Assembly (NCBI GenBank): GCA_021442155.1 | Contig: CM038215.1 | Location: forward strand, 1,698,976-1,762,975 | DNA from: Cymbidium sinense | Lineage: Eukaryota; Streptophyta; Magnoliopsida; Asparagales; Orchidaceae | Reading direction: 5' to 3' | DNA: 64,000 nucleotides | Shown here: positions 12,041 to 22,203 of the stretch, in pieces | Layout: every line of letters starts with the position of its first letter | Numbering within the stretch: position 1 is the stretch's first letter | Notes under the pieces: model-generated | Databases searched by the model: none | The model's input: the letters and a program-made list of their open reading frames with translations, nothing else | Told to the model about the DNA's origin: nothing | Position numbers and translations under genes: made by a program

Positions 12041-12372
12041 ACTTGATCGGACCTCTTCCATATAGGCAAGAAGTCAAGTAACACTTTGACTAATGCCTAG
12101 GATAGGTCGAAAAGTCCTTGGTGGATATTTCGTGGCCTCTTCCATACAGGTAAGAAGTCAAGTAATACTTTGGCTAATACCTAGGATAGGTCAAAAGGTC
12201 CTTTATGGACATCACACGGCCTCTTTCATACAGGTAAGACATCAAATAATATTTTGACTAATACCTAGGATAGGCCAAAAGGTCATTGGTGGACTTCCCA
12301 CAGCCTCATCCATACAGGTTAGTGTCATCGAATAATATTCTGACCAATCACCTCGGATAGGTAAAAATAAAA
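12040..12372. repeat. 84-bp tandem repeat, about four copies
   Basis: The marker phrase cctcttccata-cagg recurs at 12052, 12136, 12220 and 12304, an exact 84-base spacing. Each unit also holds aagtcaagtaata, ctaatacctaggatagg and a gg-tggac segment, with increasing divergence in the last copy. The array lies between the 3' end of sense pol and the 3' end of the antisense coding region, where the two transcripts would converge. Confidence 0.9.
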
Positions 12373-12475
12373 TAAGAGCATATCACCCAAAAAATTTTTA
12401 AGAAAGAATCAAAATTTTGGATACAAAATAATAATAATAAATAGCAATACATAGATAAAGGAAAATAATGCATCC

Positions 12476-12967
12476 TCAAGTGATACTACATGATATCAAC
12501 ATCATCTTCACCACTGGGATATGCTCCCTTAAACTCACCCTCGACCCCTTCATCTCCACGAATGGTGAGGGTCTTGACCAGGCGGGAGACAAATTCTCAA
12601 TACTAGCTTCGATTTTGTGATGTACTAAGCGGATTCCTTTTAGGAATCCTCGGATGAAGCCTTCCTTTAAATATTGGTGCTCCAAGTCCTTCACTTCAAC
12701 ATCAAAAATATGATTACAAGCTTCCTAGACATGGTCCTCGATAGTATCTCGATAAGCCAGGGAGTTCTTAAAGTCTTCCACTGCCTTCAAGGAGATTTCA
12801 TTTGCTTCTTCTTCTAACATTACAAGCTCCTTCTCAGAAAGATGATCCTGTAATGCTTTCTTCTCCAGTTCGAGAGCTTTCTTCTCCGCTGTAAGTGCCT
12901 TGAGTCTTTTATCTTTCAGGTGAGTCTCTACCCTCACCTCAATTAGCTCATCACGAGTGCACTCCAC
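12476..12967 (-). pseudogene. Antisense gene, C-terminal helical part
   Basis: The segment 12967-12725 is highly charged and heptad-like (LKALTAEKKALELEKKAL, then LSEKELVMLEEEANEI) and looks like a coiled coil. It ends in EDFKNSLAYRDTIEDHV. After one stop the text continues as a compact C-terminus with KDLEHQYLKEGFIRGFLKGI and RLVHHKIEASIENL. Such coiled-coil plus GFIRGFLKG endings are familiar from proteins annotated in plant gypsy elements. I recognise the pattern but not a function. Confidence 0.6.
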
Positions 12968-13177
12968 CTCCTAACGCTAGAGAGAAAGAGGATTTGACAT
13001 GTTCGCTAGCTCAGTTCTACACCCGATTAGCTGATCCTCTAGAGTCGCCACTTCTTTGGCCTTAACACTCATCTTTTGCTCATACTCGCCTTGCAGATAT
13101 TTTACCTTCACAAATTCAGTATTCCACTTATCTAGAGTGACACTCAAATGAGCCATCAGCCCTAATATTTTAGCTAC

Positions 13178-14214
13178 CTACAATAAAAAAATCATCATAA
13201 ATATTACACAAAGAAAAAAAGGAAAGGGAGAAAAGAAGGAGGAGAAAACAACGCATAATTCATCTTCTCGTTGACGTCCAGTGCATACGTGCTTTAACAC
13301 CTCTTCAGAAATATGCAGCTTCGAGAAACCAATTCCCATATTATGAGTTGATATAGCTAAACTCTTAGAGGCCAACTGAGGGCGAACATTTTCTCCGCAG
13401 ATATTTATCATAGTCACTTTGGCACATGTCTTCTTTTTCTTTAAAGAAAAAATATTGCTATCACCGTGATTTCGTAACAGACTTCTTGAAAGAATCCTGT
13501 GAATATGAGAAGACCTTTCATCACCTTTACTTGATCTCTTCAGTGAAAGAGCATGAGATCTCCCTGCCTTGATGGAAAGGCCAACCTTGAACATTCTATC
13601 TTCAATTATATATTTGCCAATGTGGCGTAACTCATACTGTAAGATTCCTATATTAGGAATATTAAGAGTCAAAAAATTTTCATTCTCTTCAATCAGTAAT
13701 GGATCTAGAAGGTCATTCAATCTTCTCCATCTCTCAAGGAGGCCTCACTCATTTTTCACAAAAAAGAATCCATTACACCAATTTTTAGATGAATCATCTA
13801 CTGAAAATTCTATTCAATTATTTATTGCCCGATAAAAAATATGACCCTGAGCATCACATGTGAATTTACACATTTGGCATAAATATTTGATGTTCAAAGT
13901 AACACCATGCTCTCTAAAGAAGACAGTCAAACCAACGACGATCACTAAAGCTCGAAATGAAAATTGTGATAAAGCTACACTGCATATTTTAAAGATCTCA
14001 ATCAATTTAGGAGCCATAGGGAATCGCAGTCCCACATGAAGAATCATCTCAGAAATAATAAAATATCCTGGTAGAGGTGAACAGGTTCGATCAAATTTTT
14101 TGGCAATAGCCACCAACTCATTAGATAAGTGAAATTTCCTGTAGAGCACCCTTAAACTATCTAATGTGATAGTAAATGATATATCGGCTGTAGCTGTCAC
14201 ACTATGGGTTTTCT
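13178..14214 (-). pseudogene. Antisense gene, domain resembling 'putative gypsy type transposon' family (Pfam PF04195)
   Basis: The segment 14200-13814 has CSPLPGYFIISEMILHVGLR, then FPMAPKLIEIFKICSVALSQ, then ALVIVVGLTVFFREHGVTL. This order (PLPGYF-ise, a GLRFP helix start, an 'aLSQf' turn, a hydrophobic helix with FFREHG) fits what I recall of the PF04195 domain. A shift near 13810 leads on to NWCNGFFFVKNE and ERWRRLNDLLDPLLIEEN, as expected downstream of that domain. No catalytic residues are known for it. The assignment is from memory of the family pattern and needs a profile search. Confidence 0.6.
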
Positions 14215-14590
14215 TTCGGCCATCATCCTGTGAAAATACATAATAAATAAATAAAAAGAGAGAGGAAAAGATAAAATATTAGAATTTTGTGAAGCAACTC
14301 ACTCACCCCAATACTTAGGCATATCCTTTCCTGACTTTGTCGCTCACAGACAACTTTGGATAAAATTTTTTGCCTGCAATGTGACGAAAAGTATACGCAT
14401 ACATATGATATTAAGAAAAAAAAAGTTATTCCTCTCTAATGATACTCTGAAATTACCTACTAGACTTTTTGAGTCGTTCAAAGGATGGTTCCTAATTAAC
14501 GCTTCCCCGCCATCTTGGTAGTTATCAACTGTTGAACCATCTATTGAAGTTTCAAGAAATCCAATTTCCTACAAGAAGAAGTAGAAACTA

Positions 14591-15040
14591 TGAGCCTTGA
14601 TCGCCTCTAAATCTGATCAATCTGACAAGGACAGTTGACACCTCTTTCAAGGGAAAATCGGAGCCTCGATGTATGAACTATAGGCCTTGATCGCCTCCAA
14701 ACCTGGTCGGTCTGACGAGGACAGTTGGCGCCTCTTTCGAGGGAAAACTGAAGCCTCGCCGTATGAACTACGGGCCTTGATCACCTCCGAACCCGGTCGG
14801 TCCAATGAGGACAGTTGACGCCTCTTTCGATAGAAAACTGGAGCCTCGCCGTATGAACTACGGGCCTTGATCGCCTCCGAACCTGGTCGGTCTAATGAGG
14901 ATAGATGATGCCTCTTTTGAGAGAAAACTGGAGCCTCGCCATATGAACTACGGGCCTTGATCACCTCCAAACTCGATCGGTATGACGAGGACAGTTGATG
15001 CCTCCTTCGAGGAAAAATTGAAGCCTCGTCGTATGAGCTA
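14591..15040 (-). repeat. 90-bp tandem repeat encoding a 30-residue unit
   Basis: The phrase gggccttgatc recurs with exact 90-base spacing at about 14593, 14683, 14773, 14863, 14953 and 15043, giving five full units and a partial sixth. Read on the minus strand the unit is 30 codons long and stays open (IKARSSYGEAPVF, then KRRQLSSLDRPGSE). The reading frame 14647-15165 runs through most of the array. Differences between units include many silent changes. The peptide is basic and serine-rich. Confidence 0.88.
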
Positions 15041-15222
15041 CGGGCCTTGATCAGTAAAGTGAATGACCTTCTCTTAAGAAGAAGGTCAGAACATCGATGA
15101 CAAAAAGAAAGAAAGAAAAATTTTACCCTAGCCCTTGAACTTTTGCTATATGATTTTTCATCCAATGCAGAGGACCACTAGAGCATATAGGAATTGTGTC
15201 TCCTCACTTGACCCTAGGGGGG

Positions 15223-15230
15223 TTTTTATA
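15223..15230 (-). promoter_or_regulatory. TATA-like box for antisense transcription
   Basis: Read on the minus strand the sequence is ggtctataaaaacccccc. It gives a textbook plant TATAAAAA box about 60 bases upstream of the first antisense ATG (15165) with room for a start site near 15195. It lies inside an imperfect palindrome at 15210-15246 (gaccctagggggg against its complement). No transcript data are available, so this is inference from position and sequence. Confidence 0.5.
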
Positions 15231-15244
15231 GACCCCCTATAGGG

Positions 15245-15562
15245 TCAAAAAGGTAATAAATCAAAAAAAATAGAAAAAATTGAAAAATAATGGGAGAAAA
15301 TGGAAAAAAATAAAAAAATGCTCATCGGCGCGCATTTCATTACGGATGATGCAATCGTCTGAGACACCAGCGTGCATGACGGTGGTAGCTCGCCCTTGCC
15401 TCCACTCTTACACCCGCCATGGGTGCTTGCAAGCGCCCGTAAGCATCCGAATGAGTTTGCAACCCTAAAACCTTGCACCCGCATATACCCGCACACATCT
15501 GCAGCCCTGCACCCGCTTTCGTGATCATAATCTTGTGCCCCCATGAAGATTTGTTCTCTCAA
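15245..15562 (-). other. Unrecognised open frame upstream of antisense promoter
   Basis: A 105-codon minus-strand frame rich in Cys and Gly, ending in a Phe/Ser run that simply reads an A/T-rich tract. It shows no family resemblance. It lies upstream of the TATA-like box and in a locally GC-rich patch, so I do not think it encodes a protein. Confidence 0.3.
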
Positions 15563-15658
15563 ACTATATGGTTAATGAACCCATAAATTTCGTTGAAGAA
15601 TTTGCTACTTTCAATTATTTAGCATATATATTTTTGGATGATTGAGATAATGTCATCC

Positions 15659-15670
15659 AAAAATAGGGGG
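15659..15670 (+). other. Polypurine tract of Tat element
   Basis: aaaaataggggg followed by caac and then the 3' LTR start. A purine run ending in a G-string separated from the LTR by a few bases is usual in Tat elements. It primes plus-strand DNA synthesis. Confidence 0.85.
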
Positions 15671-15674
15671 CAAC

Positions 15675-16760
15675 TGATATTGCATTAAAAATACTACTAG
15701 TCAAAGCACGAATGTTGATGTCAAAAGCAAGCTGATCCTAAGTTGAAACTAATCAAGATCAAGCACTTAAAATATCATTGGAAACTTTGGGATATCAGTT
15801 AAATCCCTAAATAGTTCCTAAATATGGAGTGTTTATGATCAAATCAAGCGTCTTGATGAGCCAGATTTATCAAGCCCAAGATCTCTTGATTGTGACCTCA
15901 TTTGAGAATTCAAATACGACATCGAGATGATCAGGGAAGCTATCGATGGAGTGGTTTGCATGTATTTAAGGAAATGTCTTCTCTGTCATAAATAGTCTCT
16001 CATTCTTCACATGAGAAGCTAAAGAGAAGAGGCTCTAAAGCTTGAAAATCCTCCAAGCATAATCGTGCCACTTTCGATCGTCGACCACCCTACCATCGTC
16101 ATCGCAGCCACCACACCATCATTGCCGTCGCCGGGGCTTTCACCTTGTCGATCCGTCAGCCGATGGTCATCACCACCATCATCAGATCCGCGCGCGGTCA
16201 TCCGTCAACCATCATCACCGGTCATCCCCATACGTGCTGGTCGTGCATCGACCACGTCGCGGTTGCTTCCAACCACCACCAGTCATCATCGGCCACCTCC
16301 ACCATCAATCATCATTATCATCAACCACTATCTCGGTCATCGCCATCAGACCGTGCGGTCACCCGTCGACTACCATTGTCATTGCGCCGACCATCTCCAC
16401 CGGTCATCACCTGCGAAGTCCGTGGTCGGCCCGACCCTCTTTCACCATCATCAACAACTGCAACTAACCATGGTTATATAGTTATTGTCGCATGATTCTT
16501 GGATTCTCATTGTCAGCCCTTCTCATATACAATTCTGTAATCCCATTATCGGGAAAATTGTGTACTCTAAAATAGATACATAGTGGAAGATTTTTACTTG
16601 GCTGGCCCCGTGGTTTTTTCCCTCTTTTCAAGGTTTTTTCATATAAAAATTCTGGAGTTTTCTTATTAATTTTTCAAATATTTGTGTGTGTGCTAGATTC
16701 CTCAACAAAGCTAAGGCGTAAACTTTTATTCTACCGCAACTGATTTTCTAGCATGCAACA
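15675..16760 (+). repeat. 3' LTR of Tat element
   Basis: Begins tgatattgcattaaaaatac and ends gcatgcaaca. It is about 1,086 bases against 1,124 for the 5' LTR. Differences include missing bases near 15925-15960 and 16010-16030 and extensive rearrangement in the GC-rich block (16060-16470). The TATA position reads cataaat. Since LTRs are identical at insertion, this divergence records the age of the element. Confidence 0.92.
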
Positions 16761-16765
16761 ATGGG
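16761..16765. repeat. Right 5-bp target-site duplication of Tat element
   Basis: atggg, directly after the terminal CA of the 3' LTR and in register with the resumed LINE text gggagagagtaactgag. Confidence 0.85.
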
Positions 16766-17954
16766 AGAGAGTAACTGAGCATAGATTACGATGTGATACA
16801 AAAGTTTCTCACAATCAATTTGCTTTCATGCTAGGTAGATCTACTATGGATGCTATTCATTTGTTAAGAGGTTTGATGGAGAAGTATAGAGACAGTAAGG
16901 AGGATCTACATATGATATTTATTGATGTAGAGAAAACTTATGATAAGTTTCAAGAGATGTTCTTTGGAGAGTTCTAGAATAGAAAGGAGCTAATATTGGT
17001 TATATTCAGGTCATTAAGGATATGTATACTAGAGCTTTACTTGTGTCCAAACACAAGGAGGATTGACAAAATATTTTCCTATTTCAATTAGATTACATCA
17101 AGGATCAGCTTTAAGCCCTTATCTTTTTGCTTTAGTTATGGATGTTCTTACTAGGAATTTATCAAAAGATGTACCTTGGTGTATGCTTTTTGCTGATGAC
17201 ATTCTTCTTGTTGATAAGTCTAGAGAGAGAGTCTAAGAGAAACTTAAATTATGGAGGTCAACATTAGAGTCTAAAGGTTTTCATTTAAGTAGACCTAAAA
17301 CTGAATATATGGAGTGTAATTTTAGTTGTAGAAGTTCTAGTGGTAGTGTTGTGACATTAGGTGAACAAGTCATTAATAAGAGTGAGCGGATCAGATATTT
17401 AGGCTCTATTGTTCAAGATGATGGTGAAATAGATGGATATGTTATTAGTAGAATTCAAGTTGGATGGTTGAAGTGGAGGAATGCATCTGGCCTATTGTGT
17501 GATAGAAAAGTTCCATTTAAACTTAAGAAAAAATTTTATAAGATGGTGGTAAGACCGCAATGACTTACTTAGAATGTTGGCCAATAAAGAGAAGCATAAG
17601 ACTAAGTTAAGTGTTATGGAGATGAGGATGCTCAGGTGGATGAGTGGCTTTACTCTTATAGATAAAATGCAAAATGTGTATGTTCAGGAAGAAGTTGGAG
17701 TAGCTCCTGTGACAAATAAGATTAGAGGGAGTCGCCTTAGATGGTTTGGCCACATAAAGCGTCAACCGTCTGATGACCCGGTTAGGAGAGTAGATGCATT
17801 AGATTTGCCTTATGTTAAGAAAGGTAGAGGTAGACCTAAAAAGACTTGCATAAGATGTATAAAAAATGACCTTAGTATACTTGAATTAAATGAGAATTTG
17901 ACATATAATAGGACACAATGGAGACGAAGGATTCATGTAGTCGACCCCACTTAG
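16766..17954 (+). pseudogene. LINE A reverse transcriptase core and C-terminus
   Basis: Blocks in order: [54 protein letters not shown], then the catalytic FADD at 17189-17200 within [14 protein letters not shown]. Two longer clean frames follow: 17309-17563 (RYLGSIVQDDGEIDGYVISR) and 17574-17954, which has LRWFGHIKRQPSDDPVRRVD and ends WRRRIHVVDPT. Frame breaks lie near 16977, 17070, 17236 and 17563. The final ADP/VDPT ending before the noncoding 3' tail is typical of plant RTE LINEs. Confidence 0.9.
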
Positions 17955-18016
17955 TGGGATAAAGGCTTGATGTTGTTGTTTGTTGTTGTTTATTGTTGTT
18001 GACATATTTATTAGAG
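17955..18016 (+). repeat. LINE A 3' tail and right target-site duplication
   Basis: The 3' end reads agtgggataaaggcttgatg followed by TTG repeats (to 17998). The 18-bp duplication of 4931-4948 follows at 17999-18016. Confidence 0.88.
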
Positions 18017-19872
18017 ATTAATTCCTCTAATTAAATAAAATTTCATCTGATAATAAAATTTAATCTATTATAACAAGATGTCATATTAATGTTCTTAAAT
18101 ACAAACAACTTAGATTGTCATGTTAATAATTTTTAAAAGGTTATTAATTAACTTGACTATTCTAAGGCACATATGAGGCCAAAACTTTTCTAAATTTTTA
18201 ATGATTATCTTCAAAATTTTATTTTTAAATCTCTTTCAAAGTCTAAATAATCTATGATGTGTTCCACTAATTAATTTCCTCTCATGCTTATTGTTGAGCT
18301 TTGATGACTTTATTTAGCACCTTTATTTTTATTATACTTTTTGGTCTAAAAAAGTGTTGTGCATATAATAAAGTACAAACAAATATTTTTGATCAAATAT
18401 AGATCCAAATCTAAGATAACTTGAGATCAACCATGACCAGGAGTACTCATTAGCATGTACTCCAACACCAAGCTAACAAGTGTACTCAGCATGAACCAAG
18501 TGAGAAGCAAGGGGAATCTAATGCTAATATATTATTGCTTAATTTAGTTCTTATATAAAATTAGAAGCTTTAAGCATGTATGTGTAGAGATGAATTGCTT
18601 TTGAGACACAAATGACTTGTGATTGACTCTTAAACTAAAATCTCTTTTACTAATTTTAATAAATTAATAACCAACTTAAAATTAATTTAAAAAATCCATT
18701 TCTTAAAATTGTAACTCTCTTGATGTATTTTCAATTAACAATTATTTTATTTGTATATTTTAGATAAGATATATAAGAGAGCTAACCAATAATCAAAGCT
18801 CTCAAACCCTCGTGCACATTCATAATATTGCCATATATACATGCATATAGAAGTTTTCCTTACTTAAAGATAAGATAGCTTGCATTATACATCATGATTC
18901 TTATGATACATTCTTTTAAATAGGCATAGATTTTTAATACACCTAAAGGTCTCAACATACTAAGTAGTGATAGTTCTAACCTAAATGGAATTATAAGTTC
19001 AATTAAGTAGCACACATTACATATAATTGGAATATCTCGTTCTCTTCTTCTTTAGGTAACTCTTTAAATCATTAAGAATTATAAGCTTTGCATCTTTTCG
19101 ATCTATTACATAAAAATCATTTTTCTTGGATTTTTTAATTTTCTTTTTCTGGTTTAAGATCATATGACTAATTCTGAATGAAGTAATTCATTGATACTAA
19201 TAGAATTTCTCATTAGTTTTCTTGGGTTACTATCTTATTTATCAAAAGGCTTCTAGCTTGATAACTTGAGATAATGAACCTATAAAATTCTAATTAAGAT
19301 TATTTCCACCCTCTCTAAGACTTCATTATCTCTACATGTCACCTCTTAAGCCAATTTTACTTATTTTTATTCTTTGGTAATTCAATAATTATAGCTTATA
19401 TTTTTCATATAAAATAGTTATCGTAGTTGATTATGATGATTTGTTCAATGTCTTGTGGATGACTAATTTCAAAGTGTAGACTAGCCCATAAGATTTAGTC
19501 TTTAAATCATAGTCTTCTTTGATGTTAAGCAAATTTAAATGTAGGCATATTATTAATAAATAGGAGTGTCTCCTGGTAGTGTCACCAAATGTAATAAATC
19601 TTAGTGACCCTAGTCTCTTATAAATGCTCTACATGACATTGGGATATTAGACTGGTTAACTTGGAGATAAGGAGATACAAAACAAATCCAAATTTGCCAC
19701 ATCATTGAATTAAGGGGAGAATTATTAAAGAGTCAAATTAAAGTATATTCCCTACCATTAGCTTCATATTTGTTGTCTTTAGAAGGATCTCACTTGACTA
19801 ATCAAAAATTGTATTATGATCAACACCCAATGTCAAAAATCATCTAATCATGAATTTATAACTCAAATTCTT

Positions 19873-19903
<31 letters not shown>

Positions 19904-20180
19904 GAATATTGTGATGTTTGATAAGGGTTCAAGGAAAGCAATATAGATTTTTAGGTCCCTCACTTTCCTCTCAAATCTTGGATTCTTATAAGATTGAAAG
20001 ATTCAAATGATGTATGAGAAAAGAAGTTATATACGAGTTAATATCTTGATGTGATTTTTTTTTTTTTTTTTTTTTTTTTGTATGAGTGTATTTGAGAATT
20101 AGAAAAAGGCTAATGAGTTCACTGATTTTATGCACTGCAACTGTGGAATCTTAATTAGTGGATTAGAATCTCTTTTTTCT
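18017..20180. other. AT-rich intergenic DNA, no gene recognised
   Basis: No coding motif on either strand. Two long T-runs occur, 19871-19894 (followed by a short GT run) and about 20055-20079. The second could be the A-tail of an unrecognised minus-strand retroposon, but nothing else supports that. Confidence 0.6.
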
Positions 20181-20182
20181 CT

Positions 20183-20277
20183 ATAGAAACAAGATTTATG
20201 TGATTTTACTTCAATCAATTTTTTTAAAAGAATAAAAAAACTTAATTGATGCAAAATCACATAAATCTTGGTCTCTA
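20183..20277. repeat. Imperfect hairpin, about 35-bp arms
   Basis: gaaacaagatttatgtgatt at about 20186 pairs with aaaatcacataaatcttgg at 20253-20271. Flanking bases extend the pairing (ttgattgaagt against aattgatgc). The loop is about 24 A/T-rich bases. It could be a degenerate foldback MITE or a short hairpin RNA precursor; the sequence alone does not decide. Confidence 0.55.
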
Positions 20278-21395
20278 CATTATGTTGATTCTCTTATATT
20301 TGGCATTATGGAACATCTTTCTCAACCCTAATAAAATGTATGCATTTTACACCTTTGTTACAACAAACAAGTTACTTTGCAAAATGGTAAAATTCTTCTT
20401 CATTTACGTTTTTCAATGTATTTGTAAATTGATTTTCACAACTTCTTGAGAAACCCTTTAATTTAAATATTGTAGTGTTAATGATATATTTGTCTTCTAT
20501 CCTCTTTTTTTTTCATATTTTTCAACAGTCAAACTGCAAAATTTTAATATATATTACCAATTTCATCTACTTTAAAATGAAAGTTGTTTTTTATCACTGT
20601 AAAAGCAAGTGGGTTTGGTTGATCCTTTTCCAACTAAAAAGAATGATTGTTCCACTTTCTCCTATTATCAAATGCAAATAAATTAGTTCTACAGTCTGAA
20701 CTGAAAAACAAAATGAAGCTTCTACCCATCCTCAAATAAAAAGACCTCAGGAAGACATTTGTATTATATCACATTAAAAACCAAATGAAGGGGCCATGAA
20801 GCTTCTATGATAGATTAGAGATTCCATAATAATTTTCTTTCATTGAAAGTTTAAGTTTTTAAAGTGGCTCAAGAATCTCTAGAGTAACATAGAAGAAGAG
20901 TAAGAGAATTTCTTCTTCTTCTTTTTTATTTTTTTGCATATACAGTCAGATTCATTATCTTGATGGAAGATTCCCATCTCCATTGAATGCCTCATTCTAG
21001 AAGAGAAGAATCACATTAAGATCAATTAAATCCAATAAAACTGCTTTTTACTTCTTTTTTTTCCAAAAGATCAAGTAATGATGAGTCTCCTCATATATTA
21101 AATCAATTAATGAAGTGCTTAACACAAACAAAAATCATCACAGAATCCATTCACAAGCAAGAAGTAAATCAGCTCATAACTCACAAATCAAAACCTCAAA
21201 TATCTGCATTGCTTGTTCCTTAGAGTATATACATATGAAGAAGAAACCAACAGCCATGAATTGTCTGCAATTAGAATCACATAATTGAAGAAGATGAGGC
21301 TACATTTGATAATTCACAGAAACATACAAACTCATACATGAATAATTAAAAGAATCTCTGCATGCTCCAAGAGCGGCAGATGAAGCTTTGAGAAA
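20278..21395. other. Intergenic DNA, possible 3' flank of minus-strand gene
   Basis: AT-rich with short meaningless open frames. It lies directly downstream of the candidate terminal exon at 21396-21503, so part may be its 3' UTR. I see no clear poly(A) signal pattern that would fix an end. Confidence 0.45.
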
Positions 21396-21503
21396 TTAAA
21401 GATGGCCTTCAAAAGCATTTGCCTGCAGTAGTTTCCTTGACGTTTGAGCAGGCGGAGCCAGCCCAGGAACATCTCTGCTGCTCCTATTGTGGGGATTTAC
21501 AAT
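21396..21503 (-). CDS. Candidate terminal exon of an unidentified host gene
   Basis: On the minus strand a good acceptor (cttttgtcacag-type, tttctttgtcacag) is followed by 35 codons and a stop: IVNPHNRSSRDVPGLAPPAQ, then TSRKLLQANAFEGHL. The piece is locally GC-richer than its surroundings and uses balanced codons, unlike the AT-rich DNA around it. The acceptor leaves a phase-0 junction if reading starts at ATT. No upstream exon could be placed with confidence; the region to its right holds a MITE at 21921-22203. I do not recognise the protein. Confidence 0.45.
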   Translation of the reverse strand: MVNPHNRSSRDVPGLAPPAQTSRKLLQANAFEGHL

Positions 21504-21920
21504 CTGTGACAAAGAAAATGTATTGCAGATTAGGCCAAGAATAGCTGAATACTATGTTTTGTTATAAAAGTAAATTCAGGGGATAAAATGAACGACGGAT
21601 CACTTTGTAATTTAAATCAATTGTTAACCGATATATCTTTGAAGATTTGAAGTTGTGCGAGAAGTGCGTAATGGAATAGAAGCCCTTTGATAGCTGCGAG
21701 ATGTGAATTGGGGGTTCTTGTAAACAAAAAACCTGTCGTGCTTATCACAGGCTGTAATTGTGTGAAAACTGGCACCAATGTATAATTAATGTTGGAGAGT
21801 GAACTTAAAAAGGGGTCACAATTAATCAAAACTACTTTCAACTCAAAAGCTTAGATTCTAGAGGCCAAGGCCGATGTCCTGATATTTCTACATGTTTTTC
21901 AGCTATTCAATATGATATTA

Positions 21921-22203
21921 GAGTGCATATGGGGCGGCATTCCATCTGCGGTGCGATTTGAGACACATCGCTGCAAGCGTTTGGTAAACTACGGTGAGAC
22001 TGCGTTTTGAAGAATCTACAGCAGGAAATTGTATTTTCTAACATGACTTGACCAAGTGTAGTGACACTCAGAAAGCTATGATTTGACTTTCTGAAAATAA
22101 ATAAAAATTTGTAGTACCTACCGTAGCTTCTTAGATAGCAATTTCTTCTGCAGCAACTCCCCACTACTTTTTCACACTACCGTAGTTGTCCCAAACAAAC
22201 CTC
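21921..22203. mobile_element. Harbinger-like MITE, copy 1 of a three-copy family
   Basis: Starts gagtgcatatggggcggcat and ends ttgtcccaaacaaacctc, an imperfect inverted pair. The left flank is tta and the right flank tca, consistent with a decayed 3-bp TTA duplication. Internal text (aaagctatgatttgacttt, then gtagtacctaccgtagcttc) matches 63202-63425 in the same order, and 52090-52301 in reverse. It is non-coding. The 3-bp TTA/TAA target suggests the PIF/Harbinger superfamily. Confidence 0.65.

Larger units (their letters stand above)
12476..15165 (-). pseudogene. Antisense gene of Tat element (degraded, probably multi-exon)
   Basis: Five minus-strand open segments lie head to tail: 14647-15165, 13814-14200, 13178-13720, 12725-12967 and 12476-12694. 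In reading order they give a basic 30-residue repeat, a conserved globular part and a charged helical C-terminus. Sequence between them carries stops and splice-like phrases (a gtgaa donor-like site at about 14230), so introns plus mutations are likely. Antisense frames between integrase and the 3' LTR are known in the Tat lineage, but their product has no established role. A TATA-like box at 15223-15230 lies just upstream. The degree of decay resembles that of gag-pol. Confidence 0.7.
5368..16760 (+). mobile_element. Ty3/gypsy LTR retrotransposon, Tat lineage, 11.4 kb, inserted in LINE A
   Basis: The order is 5' LTR, primer binding site, gag, protease, RT, RNase H, second (archaeal-type) RNase H, integrase, tandem repeats, antisense coding region, polypurine tract, 3' LTR. 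Integrase after RNase H makes it Ty3/gypsy. The additional RNase H before integrase and the long 3' region with antisense frames are hallmarks of the plant Tat lineage (Retand, RIRE2 and Grande relatives). The LTRs begin TG, end CA and are flanked by a 5-bp duplication. All reading frames carry stops or shifts and integrase has an internal deletion, so the copy cannot act on its own. The two LTRs differ by many substitutions and indels, so the insertion is not recent. Confidence 0.92.
4949..17998 (+). mobile_element. LINE A, RTE-type, 5'-truncated and split by an LTR retrotransposon
   Basis: The non-LTR retrotransposon occupies 4949-5367 and 16766-17998, about 1.65 kb once the LTR element and its 5-bp duplication are removed. 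It encodes part of reverse transcriptase and the region downstream. It ends in a TTG-type simple repeat instead of poly(A), which is typical of plant RTE-clade LINEs. Exact 18-bp duplications flank it. The first 120 bases (to about 5068) are absent from the other copies that reach this region. They may be leader sequence or a chimeric 5' end from template switching. The endonuclease part is missing, so the copy was dead on arrival. Confidence 0.88.

Noticed and set aside
15245..15562. Cys/Gly-rich 105-codon minus-strand frame as a small secreted protein
   Set aside because: No signal peptide pattern; it lies upstream of the putative antisense promoter and ends by reading an A/T tract.
21617..21841. 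74-codon minus-strand frame as the upstream exon of the orphan terminal exon
   Set aside because: It has its own stop and no suitable donor joining to the acceptor at 21503; composition is not convincing.
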